A stretch of 64,000 bases of DNA from Cepaea nemoralis (taxonomy: Eukaryota; Mollusca; Gastropoda; Stylommatophora; Helicidae): assembly GCA_014155875.1 (NCBI GenBank), contig JACEFZ010014625.1, positions 16,001 through 80,000 on the forward strand, read 5' to 3'. This document shows positions 42,181 to 54,544 of this stretch, piece by piece (position 1 is the stretch's first letter; every line of letters begins with the position of its first letter). The position numbers and the translations under genes were made by a program. The notes below the pieces were generated by a model. It worked only from the letters and a program-made list of their open reading frames with translations, was not told the DNA's origin and ran no database searches.

Positions 42181-42600
42181 TAATTAGTCTCGGAACAGTC
42201 AAAACATCTGAAGGGAGTTGCCTTGAAAATGTTACATCAAGATTCGATATGGCAAAGGTAGCCTTTTGCAAAATGGCAAATATGCCGACTAATTAAAAGG
42301 TGTCAATTGCATCAAAGAACCTTTACTTTTGTATGGATGTGAAACGTGCACGATGAGCAGATAAGCTAAAATAAAAATATACAATAGCAGTGGAAATGTG
42401 GTTTCTGAGGATAATGCAAAGAATGCCATAAGCAAACAGGAAAACAAATGAGCAAGTCCTACAAAAGGCAAATGAAAACTGTAAACTGATTAGAGAAATT
42501 AGAAGCAGACAATCAAATATATTTTGGGAACGTTATGAGAAGAAATAAACTAGATAACTTGGTACCAACTAGTAAGACTGAGGGGGCAAGAACAAGGGTG
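42180..42600 (+). pseudogene. LINE-A fragment, decayed
   Basis: Matches LINE-A positions 2335-2760: 'tctcggaacagtcaaaacat', 'atggcaaaggtagccttttg', 'aacaaatgagcaagtcctac', 'cgttatgagaagaaataaac'. Many stops and one short deletion. Confidence 0.85.
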
Positions 42601-42999
42601 CCATGACCCAGTTGTGAGCTAGTCGTGAGTTCTGGTAGCGCTTTTTCACTGTGTATATGCTGCGAACAGTTATTGAACGTGCTATAGAAGTAAACAAGGA
42701 TATACATCTTTGCTTTATTGACTACACAAAGGCTTTTGATAGAGTTAGACATGCCAACATGGTAGATATGCTTGCAGATATACAAATTGATGGGAAAGAC
42801 ATTAGACTTATAAAAACATATATTGGAAACAACAAGCTGCCATAAGGATTAATAATGAAGTGGGTCAATATCAGCCTATTAAGAGAGGTGTTAGGCAGGG
42901 ATGTGTAATGTCTCCAGATCTTTTTTCCCTATACAGTGAAAATATTTTCAGAAATGTAGAGGATATAAATGGAATCAGCATTGGATGACGAAACATCAA

Positions 43000-44893
43000 A
43001 TCAAATCAACTTTATTTTAAAAGGGTCACAAATTGGGCACGCATGCCCTTCTTACATTTGGCCCTTCCAATCACTCATCATTCGTTCAACAATGGTGCAT
43101 TATACATTTAGAAAGGAAGAAAAAAAAAACATTGTCAAATGAATGTAGTAAACATAAACAATGCAAATTACCATGTTATGAGGCACATATCCTATCCACC
43201 CACACATAACCCCACACACACACACACCCACCTACACACACCCAGGGACACATAATATCCCACCAACCAACCCATCACCCTCCCACAATCCCCCACCCAC
43301 ACACACTGCCCTCACCCATTCACCGACCTACACACACTCACCACCCACACAAACATCCCCCACTAACCCACACATCCCGCACCCACCCACATACAAATCC
43401 TAACCCACACACCCATCCCCCACCCACACATCCTCTACCAACCTACCCACACACCCAACCACACATCCATCGACCACACATTCCCCACCAACACACACAT
43501 CCCCACCAACCCACACATCCCCACCAACCCACATATCACGCACCCACTCACATATCTCCAACTTATACACACACGTCCCCACGAACAGACATCTACCTAC
43601 CCACAAACACACATCTCCCTACCCACAAACACACATCTCCCTACCCACCTATATATCCCCAATCCCACTCACACACACAACCTACCACCCACACATACAT
43701 CCACACCCACCCACACATGCACTAACTCACATTCCCCACCACACAATATCCCCCACCCATACCGACACAATCCGCCACCCACCCAATATTCCCACACACT
43801 ACACACAGGTATCTCCCACCCACACATCCCACACCCACACACCAAAACATCCCCCACCTACACACCACACACATATCCGTCACCCACATACCAGACAATA
43901 TCCCCACCCACACACCACACACATATCCCCTATCCACACCCACACAGATAGCCTCACCCACCAGCCATGCACATACCCCCACACCACACAAATCCTCCAC
44001 CCACGCACACATCCCCACCCACACACCCCACACATATCCCTAACTAACACACCACACACATCTCCCCACCCACACACACATCCCACACCCATCCACCAAC
44101 AGACACACACACTCACTCACCCACACATCCTCCACTACGCACACACACACCCCGCAACCGCTCACCCCTAACCAAACATCTCTCGATCACACATACCCCC
44201 ACCCACACACATCCTCCACCCACTCACACATCCCGCTCCGACACACACACATCCCTCACCCACCTATACATTCTTCAGCCACTCACACACACCCACCCAC
44301 ACATACTCTACACACCCACACATATCCCCCACCCAAACACACATTCCCCGCATCCATCACACCCCCCACACACACCACACACTATCCGCCACCCACTCAC
44401 CACAAACCTACACCCACCCACCCACACACCACACACACACATCCCCGACCCACAGACCACCCACATATCCCCAACCCACACACCATACATTTCTCCCCAC
44501 AACCCTTACTTCCACAATCCACCCATACACATATCTCCTACCTACACACCCCCGCCACACAACAACAACAACAAAACTTTATTTTCAAAGGGTTCAGAAT
44601 TGGGCACGCAGGCCCGTCTACCATTCTGCCCTTTTATCACTCTCTTTCACACATTTTACCATTCACACATCATTCAAGGCTAACTGAAAACAGCAACAAT
44701 ATAAAAGATATGCATTATAAAGGCATGTGGAAAATGAAAAATCAATACTACACGACTCAGTAATAGTAATAACTATGGTCACACTTGTTATTAGCTATGT
44801 GGAATATACTGGCCTACCAAAAGGGGACTGGCTGTTATACTAGGGTTTTATTATTATTATTATTTCTATTATTAAGGGGGAAGGTAATCCGTC
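43000..44893 (-). mobile_element. LINE-J 3' pieces and CA-rich satellite inserted in LINE-A
   Basis: The right part (44565-44893) is nearly identical to 40605-40925, the 3' untranslated end of LINE-J. The left part (43000-43190) is a second type of LINE-J tail ('aactttattttaaaagggtc', 'gggcacgcatgcccttctta') with a GATTT-type tail. Between them is about 1.37 kb of CACACCCA-type low-complexity DNA. The order suggests either one long 3' untranslated region holding the CA-rich array or a nested insertion. Confidence 0.75.
43190..44562. repeat. CA-rich degenerate satellite
   Basis: Irregular 'cccacccacacacatccccc' words; G is almost absent on the plus strand. The Gly/Val/Trp-rich minus-strand ORFs (for example 43400-43612, 43722-44033) are artefacts. 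Similar shorter stretches flank the GAA tract at 49010-49175 and 49620-49710. Confidence 0.9.
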
Positions 44894-45839
44894 CATCAAT
44901 AACATTAGATATGCAGATGTTACAGTATTGATAGCAGACAATGCGCAGGACCTGCAACAATTAGTAGATGCGGTTGTTGTACACAGTGAGCAACTGGGGT
45001 TAGAATTAAATTGTAAGAAGACACAGGTTATAGTAGTCACTAGGAAGAAAGAAATACCACAATGTAATATACAAGTAAATGGGAATATTCTTCAACAAGT
45101 GAATCGGTACAATTATCTAGGAACAGTCATAACATCTGATGGGAGATGCCTTGAAGAGATTAGAACAAGAATCGCCATGGTGAAAGTAGCCTTAAGCAAG
45201 ATGAAAATCATTCTGACCAATAAAAAGATGTCAATTGAAACGAGAAAAAGAGTATTGAGGGGATACATAGAGCCTGTTCTTTTGTATGGATGTGAAACTT
45301 GGATAATGTGCAGTCAAGCTGAAAAACATCTGATGACTGCAGAAATGTGGCTTCTGATGAAAATGCAAAGAATACCATGGACAGACAGAAAAACCAATGA
45401 CCAAGTACTACAGGAGATAAATGAAAATCGTAAATTGATTAGAGAAATTAGATGTAGACAGTCAACATTTTTTGGAAATGTTATGAGAAGAAATGGATTG
45501 GAGAACTTAGTGACAACTGGCAAGATCGAAGTGAACAGACCAAGAGGAAGACCGAGAGGAAAATACCTGGATGGCTTGGCCACATGGCATGGACGAGACA
45601 GGAACACTGAGCTGATCCACGACTCTGGTGATCGAGTGAAATGGCGAGTCATGACCGCCCACGCTTTCCGGCATGGCACATGATTGATTGATTGAAACAC
45701 ACCGTCAAGAGTTGGTCAGACAAGCGTCTCCTAAAAGGGTCATTCAGACGTTGACTATTGTCCGAATTGGACTGGTCGCGTCGTGATGATGGCAATGGCA
45801 CATTCATAGTGCCGCCTTTGTTATGTATGTTTTGTTGTT

Positions 45840-46060
45840 GTTCGCATATCCTTTACAGGACATCGCTGTCTACATCAGCATCTTTTAGCTGATTGTTGAT
45901 TTCTTGGCAAGATTATGCTCTGTAGTTTGCCATTGCTTTCTGAGCGACCGGCTCACATACCCCGTAAGTTACCAACGCAACGAGAACTGCTACCGATTCT
46001 CGCGCAGGTTATGTTCCTCACGTGAATATACGGGATTACGAAGAAAGACGTTAATCCCTA
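45840..46060 (-). repeat. SINE-1 variant copy
   Basis: 'catatcctttacaggacatc', 'tttcttggcaagattatgct', 'ttgccattgctttctgagcg' match SINE-1. The head is a variant ('ctgctaccgattctcgcgca', 'ttatgttcctcacgtgaata') shared with 10697-10780. Confidence 0.75.
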
Positions 46061-46258
46061 TAGTTTATTTTAAATCTGGGTGTAAGTGAAAGCTGGTGTG
46101 ATAGTTATTAGTTTTAAGAAGTATAGATGAAAACTGTGAGAAAGTATAAGGAAATTAAATAAAGAAAAGGAGCCCGTCTAGTGTGATAATTGAACTTGGA
46201 GTTCGTAGATGTGCTGTAACCAAAACATGTCATGTCGCCTTCAATATTAACATTGCTA

Positions 46259-47246
46259 CCAGCGATATATTGTGTGCTGTCATACAACCAGCGATATATT
46301 GTGTGCTGTCATACAACCAGCGATATATTGTGTGCTGTCATACAACCAGCGATATATTGTGTGCTGTCATACAACCAGCGATATATTGTGTGCTGTCATA
46401 CAACCAGCGATATATTGTGTGCTGTCATACAACCAGCGATATATTGTGTGCTGTCATACAACCAGCGATATATTGTGTGCTGTCATACAACCAGCGATAT
46501 ATTGTGTGCTGTCATACAACCAGCGATATATTGTGTGCTGTCATACAACCAGCGATATATTGTGTGCTGTCATACAACCAGCGATATATTGTGTGCTGTC
46601 ATACAACCAGCGATATATTGTGTGCTGTCATACAACCAGCGATATATTGTGTGCTGTCATACAACCAGCGATATATTGTGTGCTGTCATACAACCAGCGA
46701 TATATTGTGTGCTGTCATACAACCAGCGATATATTGTGTGCTGTCATACAACCAGCGATATATTGTGTGCTGTCATACAACCAGCGATATATTGTGTGCT
46801 GTCATACAACCAGCGATATATTGTGTGCTGTCATACAACCAGCGATATATTGTGTGCTGTCATACAACCAGCGATATATTGTGTGCTGTCATACAACCAG
46901 CGATATATTGTGTACTGTCATACAACCAGCGATATATTGTGTGCTGTCATACAACCAGCGATATTATTGTGTGCTGTCATACAACCAGCGATATATTGTG
47001 TGCTGTCATACAACCAGCGATATATTGTGTGCTGTCATACAACCAGCGATATATTGTGTGCTGTCATACAACCAGCGATATATTGTGTGCTGTCATACAA
47101 CCAGCGATATATTGTGTGCTGTCATACAACCAGCGATATATTGTGTGCTGTCATACAACCAGCGATATATTGTGTGCTGTCATACAACCAGCGATATATT
47201 GTGTGCTGTCATACAACCAGCGATATATTGTGTGCTGTCATACAAC
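46259..47246. repeat. 29-bp minisatellite array, 34 nearly identical units
   Basis: The unit is 29 bases ('ccagcgatatattgtgtgct' + 'gtcatacaa'). 34 copies differ at only two places: a G-to-A near 46914 and one inserted base near 46964. The unit lacks stops in all three plus frames, so the 356-389-codon ORFs are artefacts. Each unit has a possible stem CAGC ... GCTG. It lies in the ABCG intron 1. Confidence 0.97.
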
Positions 47247-47319
47247 TATGGCACCGCACAGCTTGCGGGTCATGTCAACTATACAATTCTACTAACGACC
47301 TACCCCATCCCAAGCTGGA

Positions 47320-47470
47320 TTCTTTCAAAGGGGAAGGCATAGAAGCAAATATCTGGATGGCTGGGCCACATGACATGGTCAAGACAAGGACACAGGGCTA
47401 ATCCACAGCTCTGGTGATCGTGTGAGATGGCGAAACATGACCTCCAACACTTACCGGCATATCATATTGC
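47320..47470 (+). pseudogene. LINE-A 3' fragment
   Basis: 'aagcaaatatctggatggct', 'catggtcaagacaaggacac', 'gtgatcgtgtgagatggcga' and 'cttaccggcatatcat' match the LINE-A end at 2770-2905. Confidence 0.8.
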
Positions 47471-48531
47471 CATGAGATGGATACAAGTAATCTAGTAGAT
47501 GTGTCCAAACGGAAAACTAGACAAGTGCTGCTTATACAAACGGTCAGAAAAAGCGAGGAAACACCGGTGACGAAGAGAGACTCAAACCTTGTAGGTAGAC
47601 TATGGACAGTCAAAGGCTAGGGAAAGCAACCACAACAACAAAAATTGCTCGTCGAAGGCGTATGTATTGAGTCACAGGTTTGACGAAACAACGCAACCCC
47701 CCAAAATGATGATGTAACTCTGCGGTGTGCACTTCACGAGATGCAGCGAAATATGTCAGGCAATAATTTGTACAACCTGTTGTTTGAGTCTTCTGTGCTT
47801 GAAATATATGTAGTTTAACAGATCTATATATATAAAAGACAATGTATGTATGTAGGGATACATTTGATACGTTCGATAACGTTCCATCTTATTGAGATGA
47901 AATTTTCTACATGTTTTCTTTTAATTCCCGTGCAGCGAACTGTCATAGTTTGTTAGTGTACAATCAGCTATTTACTTACTAAAATTTAATATTTTAATTT
48001 ACATTATCATTTATATATAGCGAGGGGAGTTAACTTAAGAGAAGTTATTTCAAGAAGCATAACTTTTAATAGCATTGCTGTATATTTTATATATAGATTG
48101 TTGCATTGTTTTCAAAGGTTTATAAACTCTTTGCCTACAGTTATTTACAGGCATATGCGTTATAATAAATAATGATATAATATTTAAGGCATTTTCAAAG
48201 TTTTCATAAAAATAATGCATCTATTTAAATAGTGAAAATTTTCTAACTCATCTTTTCATGATTTAAAGAAGTTATCTACAGTCATGTAGGTGATTAAAAA
48301 CAGTTTTCATTAAAAATAATGGATGGTGTGTGGAAGGACATTCTTAAGTTAATTTTTTTTTGTTATATGAATTTAATGAGACGCTCTCTGCCAGGAGCTG
48401 GGCGATGCCGCGCCGGGTCAGATAGATAGACAGACAGACAGACAGATAGTCGGGAACGGGAATTTATATGCCTACTTGTATGAATTAAATGAGATGCTCC
48501 CCACCAGAGCTGGACGAAGCCGGGCCGGGTC

Positions 48532-48573
<42 letters not shown>

Positions 48574-48686
48574 TCGGGAACGGGAACGGGAGCTTATATG
48601 ACTACTTATATGAATTAAATGAGATGCTCCCCACCAGGAGCTGGGCGAAGCCGGGCCGGGTCAGACAGACAGACAGACAGACAGGC

Positions 48687-48739
<53 letters not shown>

Positions 48740-48741
<2 letters not shown>

Positions 48742-49710
48742 ACGAACGAACGAACGAACAAACTTTATTTTAAAAGGGTAACAAATTGGACACGCAGGCC
48801 CGTCTTACATTCGGACCCTTTCAATCACTCATCTTTCATTCATCAAATGTGCATGTTACATTAACATAGGGGAAAAAACATTGTCAAATGGATTTTGTAA
48901 GCATAAACAATGCATATTACGCATGATACATTCACATGAGAAAACAAAAAAATACATTCTCAAATGAAAGTTGTAAACATAAACAGTGCATATTGCAATG
49001 TTGTGAGATACATCCACACATCCCCCATCCATCCTCACATCCCGCAGCGACGAACACATCCCCCACCCACCAAACCACCCCCACACATCCACACATACCT
49101 CCACGCACTCACACAGAACCAGGCGAACACACATGCCGCCCACACACCCACTGATCTCCCACCCACACACATTCCCCAAGAAGAAGAGAAGAAGAAGAAG
49201 AAGAAGAAGAAGAAGAAGAAGAAGAAGAAGAAGAAGAAGAAGAAGAAGAAGAAGAAGAAGAAGAAGAAGAAGAAGAAGAAGAAGAAGAAGAAGAAGGAAG
49301 AAGAAGAAGAAGAAGAAGAAGAAGAAGAAGAAGAAGAAGAAGAAGAAGAAGAAGAAGAAGAAGAAGAAGAAGAAGAAGAAGAAGAAGAAGAAGAAGAAGA
49401 AGAAGAAGAAGAAGAAGAAGAAGAAGAAGAAGAAGAAGAAGAAGAAGAAGAAGAAGAAGAAGAAGAAGAAGAAGAAGAAGAAGAGAGAGAGAGAAGAAGA
49501 AGAAGAGAAGAAGAAGAAGAAGAAGAAGAAGAAGATAGAAGAGAGAGAAGAAGAAGAAGAAGAAGAAGAAGAAGAAGAAGAAGAAGAAGAAGAAGAAGAA
49601 GAAGAAGAAGAAGAAGAAGAAACCACACACACATACCCCCGCCAACCCACACATCCCCACCTATACACACATCCCCACCTATACACACGTCCCCACCCAT
49701 AAACACATCT
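48740..49710 (-). mobile_element. LINE-J-type 3' tail with CA-rich and GAA arrays
   Basis: It begins with CGAA repeats and 'aaactttattttaaaagggt', then 'ggacacgcaggcccgtctta', as at 43000 and 57850. It continues to about 49000, then a CA-rich stretch (49010-49175) and the GAA tract. It lies between two GACA arrays of HINE element 2. Confidence 0.65.
49180..49620. repeat. GAA trinucleotide tract, about 440 bp
   Basis: About 140 GAA units with GAGA/GAGAGA interruptions near 49295, 49484 and 49535-49550. It grew within CA-rich sequence. Overlapping ORFs are artefacts. Confidence 0.97.
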
Positions 49711-49712
49711 CC

Positions 49713-49930
<218 letters not shown>

Positions 49931-50514
49931 CTCCGCCAGGGTCTGGGCGAAGCCGGGCCGGGTCAGCAAGTTCAGTGATACATAAAGCGTAGGTTTGGAC
50001 CAAACAATGATGTGAGGTTGAAAATTGGAATTAAGGGTTTGTCAAAGGTACGACTCAAATATTGTTGATACAGTAGCAAACATGTTGTATTCTACCGGGC
50101 TTTTTTAAAGTCTCACTACACTTTGTATGCAGAACCAATTTTAAAAGTGAAGAACATGACGTCCTCAAAAAATATGTGTAGCGGTGGATACACACAGATG
50201 GTTGCTCAAAGATTTACAGCACGATGTCCTGATAAACAACATCCTCATCGCATTACGGTTATAATTATTTAAAAAAAATATAAGTTATAATGAATTATGG
50301 CACTGGTACTGTCCATCTCCCCCAAAACAGCGTTAGAGTATAGCAGTAACTATTGTAACTAAAGTAATGAAATTTATAGCACACATTTTGATGCGTCTTG
50401 TACTTCATTTTTCAAATTGTTCTACATACAAAGTGTAGTGAGATGTTACGATCGCCAGGTATGTCAGTTTAAAGGGAGTTATCAGTTCAGTTGTTCTGTT
50501 ATCAGTTATCAGTT

Positions 50515-51070
50515 GGGCTATCTTCATTGCACTCCGGACATGTCCATAGGTGCTCAGATCCTCCCCCCCCCCCCCCCCAGCATATGCATCAGCGTCCGGT
50601 GGCTAATAGTGCCAGTTCTGTGTTGGTTGACGAGGCGCTTTGTTTTCCCGATGTACCTCTCGCGTCTGGCAGTGCCGATTCTTACTCACAAGTCTTTCAT
50701 CCTGGACAGCGATGTGCAATCACTGACATCAAAGTCCTCTGTTCTCGCCATATCTTTGAGGATGTTAATAACATTGGCACGATCCATGGGCTGACCATCT
50801 ACAGGGGGTGCAGAGCCAGCCAGTTTATCAGCTCGTTCATTTCCCTCGACTCCCGCATGTCCCGGGACGAAGATGAAGGTGACTTTACGGACAACAGACT
50901 TCCGCAGCGACTCAGTCCACTGTCTACGTACAGATCCAGCTTCGATCTTCTGAATCATGCTCATGGAGTCACTTAGTACACACACGTTGGAATAATGCTG
51001 TGATCCCAGCCATATGAAAGCCTGTGTAACTGCCATCACCTCCATCGTCATGCTGCTCGTTGTCATAGAG
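50515..51070 (-). pseudogene. RH-LINE RNase H and C-terminal zinc-knuckle-like end
   Basis: Minus strand: 'VMAVTQAFIWLGSQHYSNVC', 'VLSDSMSMIQKIEAG' (acidic residues of RNase H), 'VTFIFVPGHAGVEGNERADK' + 'LAGSA', then 'MDRANVINIL'. After the ORF stop at 50686 the related frame gives 'GGSEHLWTCPECNEDSP' (50570-50520) with a CPxC knuckle. A run of 14 C lies at 50565-50578. Confidence 0.85.
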
Positions 51071-51234
51071 TGGGCACCACTGGATTCTTGAAAGGTTCGG
51101 CCCGCTGAACGGGCTGTAAATGCCCACGCATAAAGGGAGTTGCTAAGGGAAAACTATTGCATACAAGCCCATAGCAGATAGGGTAAGTCGCTTAATTAAG
51201 ACAATTAATCATCCTATAGCACTCATCATAATCA

Positions 51235-52080
51235 TCATCTTCTTCCACTTCTGCCATCAAGCGTCGTGGGGAGGAATAATTTGCTTTCCAGCGCTCGGTG
51301 GGCGGCACTGAATAGTGTCATTCCGTGTGGTTGTACAATGTCTTTGATGTCGTCAGTCCATTTTCTTCTTGGGCGTCCTCGTGGTCTCGTCGCAGATGAT
51401 TTTTGATATAAGGCCAGTGATGGTAGTTGTTGGTGTTGCATTCTAACGACATGGCCAAACCACTTGATCTTCTGTCTTTCAATAAATGTGGCACAAGGTG
51501 TTGATCCTACTGTCTGTCTGATAACAGCATTTCTTACTCGGTCTCGGATTGTTAAGTTGGCAGCTCTTCTCAGGCATCTCATTTCGCAGGTGTTGATTTT
51601 GCGAAGGTGTAATTTGGATAAAGTCCAGGTTTGAGATTGGTAGCATAGAGTTGATGTGAATATGCTGTTTATTATCTGTCGTTTTGCGGACATGGGTATA
51701 TTTGGATGTTTCAGTAATGGTGATAGTCGATGTGTAAGTACACTAGCTTTTTTACATCTGATTTCAATTTCTCTGTCCAATCTGCCATCTTCTGTGATCA
51801 TACTTCCAAGATATTTGAATTCCTTAACTTGTTTCAGGGTTGTGCTATTTATCAGTATACTTAGTGGGCCCGGCGATCTGCTAACTCGCATTACTTCGGT
51901 TTTGGCTGTATTTATACGCATATTGTATCTCCTGCATGTTGATCTCAGGTTATTAATATGATGTTGTATTCTGCCCTCGTCGCTATAAAACAGGCACTGA
52001 TCGTCTGCAAATAGAAGTTCATTTATTTCCTGTGGATCAGTTGATTCATCTAGAGTAAAGAGTTCTAAAGCACTGAAACA
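51235..52080 (-). mobile_element. LINE-C, reverse-transcriptase fragment
   Basis: Minus strand from about 52080: 'STDPQEINELLFADDQCLFY' with the catalytic FADD, then (51921-51235) 'MRINTAKTEVMRVSRSPG', 'FKYLGSMITEDGRLDREIEI', 'CYQSQTWTLSKLHLRKINTC', 'EMRCLRRAANLTIRDRVRN', 'KIKWFGHVVRMQHQQLPS' and 'RPRGRPRRKWTDDIKDIV'. 5'-truncated just left of exon 1 of the ABCG gene. The minus-strand 3' end is GAAGAAGATGATGATTATGA-like. Confidence 0.88.
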
Positions 52081-52140
52081 GCTAACATAAGGATATCATT
52101 GACACAGAACAGTTTCATGGACAAGAACGCCGAGGATTAC

Positions 52141-52315
52141 CTTTGTTGTTGCTGGTACCATCCTTGACGAAGTACGACAAGTTTTGGAATTTGATATCCA
52201 CCGATTTATGTTTTTTCAGGTAGGAGTTTGATCCTCTGTCCTTCTGGCCATGATCGTGTGGATGTTTCTTGTTTTCTTGTTTCTCGGATGTTCCCAGACG
52301 GGGCGGAATGTGAAC
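52141..52315 (-). CDS. ABCG: ABCG half-transporter, most upstream exon seen
   Basis: 175 bases if it begins at the acceptor ACCCAG before 52315; the donor is GTAATC after 52141. It encodes a charged, poorly conserved N-terminal part ('VHIPPRLGTSEKQENKK' ...), then 'SVDIKFQNLSYFVKDGTSNN' + 'KG'. The 'VDI.F..LSY.V' strand is the conserved start of the ABCG1/4 ATPase domain, and the single leftover base completes the Gly codon of exon 2. Alternatively an ATG at 52345 in the same frame ('MLQYRFTHTQ') could be the translation start, making this exon 1. The sequence does not decide between them. Confidence 0.88.
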
Positions 52316-52444
52316 CTGGGTATGCGTAAAACGATATTGTAACATGCAATAATATGCGGATATAAAGTATGAGCATGCATTATTTATTGCTAAGATTCCT
52401 TGTATTGATGTGTATCCTTCTGCCTGCGACTTTGAGACAGAGCA

Positions 52445-52870
52445 GAATCCACGCAGTTAACACTGGCGTGCTATATATGGAACACTGTAGAATTAAATTA
52501 GTTACACATTGGCGTGTCATAAATGGAACAGGTGTAGAATGCAGAAAGTTACACAATAGCGTGCAATAAATGGAACAGTGTAGAATTAAATTAGTTACAC
52601 ATTAGTGTGCCATAAAAGGAACAGTGTAGAACGCAGAAAGTTACACAATAGCGTGCAATAAATGGAACAGAGTACAATTAAGGCAGTTACACATTGGTGT
52701 GCCATAAATGAAACAGAGTACAATTAAGGCAGTTACACATTGGCGTGTCATAAAAAGAACAGTATAGAATGCAGACAGTTACACAATAGTGTGTCATAAA
52801 GGAACTGTGTAGAATACAGGCAGTTACATATTGGTGTACCATACATGGAAAAGTGTAGAATCAACAAAGA
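52445..52870. repeat. 46-bp minisatellite, about 9 units
   Basis: Units of about 46 bases start with 'tacacattggcgtgtcataa' or 'tacacaatagcgtgcaataa' and include 'ggaacagtgtagaat'. Two subtypes alternate. Diverged units may continue to 53040. The array starts about 130 bases upstream of the first ABCG exon seen. Confidence 0.9.
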
Positions 52871-53089
52871 TTCAGGGTTACGTGACATATGTCGAGCAGA
52901 TTATAATAGAGAAAATGAAACATTGGCTGAACATAAGCGGAAAAGTTAAAAGTCAAAGAAGTTACACGGCGTGGTAAGACACACAGAGCGGTGTAGAATC
53001 CACAAAGCAGCATGGAGGTGACATACACGGATTAGTTTAGAATTGTTGAAGGTATACATCATCATTATGTGCCGTGACGATTATAGTAG

Positions 53090-53560
53090 AGGGTTATGTT
53101 TTAACATCTCATATGATCACGAGTCGTAGATCAGCTCTGTGGTCCTGACTGGACCATGCCACGTAGTCGAGCCATCCAGATATTTACTGCTCTGCCTTTC
53201 CCTTGTTCGTTTCCCCTTAATCTTACCACTTGTCACCAAGTTCTCTAGTTTCTTTCTTCTCATAACATCCCCAAAATATGACTATCTGCGTCTAATTTCT
53301 CTTGAACGGTTTTCGTGTGTTTCTTGTACGGCATGCTCATTGGTTTTTCTGTCTATCCGTGGTCATCTTTGCATTGTCCCCAGAAACCACATTTCCACAG
53401 CCATCAGCTGTTTTTCAGCTTATCTGCTCATTGTCCATATCTCACATCCATACAAAAGTACAGATTATACGTATCTTTTAAATGCTGTTTCCTTCGTTCC
53501 AATTGACATCCTTCTATTGGCCAGTATGTTTTCCATCTTGCAAAATGCTACCTTGCCAGG
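53090..53560 (-). pseudogene. LINE-A C-terminal fragment
   Basis: Minus-strand codons 'ENILANRRMSIGTKETAFKR', 'SVLLYGCEIWTMSR', 'AEKQLMAVEMWFLGTMQR', 'VMRRKKLENLVTSGKIKGKR' and 'SSKYLDGSTTWHGPVR' match LINE-A with several stops. Confidence 0.85.
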
Positions 53561-53645
53561 ACGATTCTTGGTCTAATCTACCCGGCCTAACATAATGGGC
53601 ACCAGGCAATTGTCTGTGGAGGAAAGGCATTGGGACATGAAACTC

Positions 53646-53672
53646 GTCACAACACCTGATATGTTGTGACCT
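53646..53672. repeat. Small perfect hairpin
   Basis: TCACAACA cctgata TGTTGTGA, an 8-base stem with a 7-base loop. Probably part of an unidentified repeat. Confidence 0.6.
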
Positions 53673-53799
53673 AGAAAATGTGAAGATGTAAAACTTCACA
53701 CTTTGACGGCCGTATCTGCTATGCCACTGTTTTTATCTTCTTTACACTATGAGGTTATAATTATTGAAAGTGTATGCTAATATATGCTAATTGTATGCG

Positions 53800-54440
53800 C
53801 CAAGGCAGACTACACATGAATCTGTGCGACAAAAATAGAATAAACCTGCAAACAAAGCTGAAAGTCTACAGAGCGATTGTTTTATCAAGACTGCTGTATG
53901 CTTGTGAACTGTTTACCAGCGACACTCTAGGAAATTAAACCACTTCCACACAGTCTGCCTTAGGGAGCTACTGACGATTAAATGGCAAGACAAGAACCCA
54001 AACACTGAAGTCCTAAAAAGAGCGTCCGTGCCCAGTACCCACACTGTACAAACGAAAAATCAGATTTGCTGACTTGGTCACCTGGCTCGCATGCCAGGTC
54101 ACAGGCTCCTTAAAACGGATGTTTTTTTTCTTACAGTGAATTACATTGTGGTAAACGCCTACAAGACGCTCAAAGCTTTTAGAATTCATCACGACACTTG
54201 GGAAACTGCTGCCAAGACCGAAATTCATGGCTTACATCATTACGCAAGGGTGTAGTCACTTGAGAAGCAAACAGGACTGTGAAAACGCTGTGAAAAGAAG
54301 ACTGGAAAAAACAATCGTCCCTGGAGCTCCTCCTCCTGGAACGTCAAGCATTCTTTGCCCAAATTGTCAAAGAACATTTCGAGCCAAAATAGACCTTATC
54401 AGCCATCTTAGAACTCACGGCTCCATACTTCCAACCCCAC
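53800..54440 (+). pseudogene. LINE with C-terminal C2H2 finger (LINE-B relative)
   Basis: Codons 'LQTKLKVYRAIVLSRLLYAC' + 'ELFTS', 'LNHFHTVCLRELLTIKWQDK' + 'NPNTEVLKRA', 'ELHCGKRLQ' and, in a plus-strand ORF at 54227, 'CPNCQRTFRAKIDLISHLRT' + 'HG' (Cys-x2-Cys ... His-x3-His). The layout parallels LINE-B, but sequence identity is low, so this is a separate family. Several frameshifts. Confidence 0.8.
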
Positions 54441-54544
54441 TGGATGAAATGAATGGTCATCGTCATACTTTATGGAAAAACACCAATTGTATGCTTATGT
54501 GTGGAATGTCAGTTCTTAAATATTCAACAGTCTGTGCACAGTGG

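Larger units (their letters stand above)
42645..45690 (+). mobile_element. LINE-A copy interrupted by a 1.9-kb insertion
   Basis: The first part (42651-42999) encodes 'LRTVIERAIEVNKDIHLCFI', 'DYTKAFDRVRHANMVDML' and, after a frameshift near 42840, 'GVRQGCVMSPDLFSLYSENI'. The second part (44900-45683) continues with 'RYADV' (the catalytic YADD changed to YADV), 'TSDGRCLEEIRTRIA', 'LYGCETWIMCSQAEKHLM' and 'RPRGRPRGKYLDGLATWHG', ending at a stop at 45681 followed by a TTGA tail. The hexamer catcaa borders the insertion on both sides (42994-42999 and 44894-44899). Confidence 0.9.

Noticed and set aside
43400..44502. Gly/Val/Trp/Cys-rich minus-strand ORFs
   Set aside because: Direct result of CACACCCA-type low-complexity DNA; no conserved cysteine spacing and many alternative frames.
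46183..47401. Three overlapping ORFs of 356-389 codons with a perfect repeat
   Set aside because: The 29-base unit has no stops in any plus frame; all three frames give the same cyclic peptide. No start context or domain.
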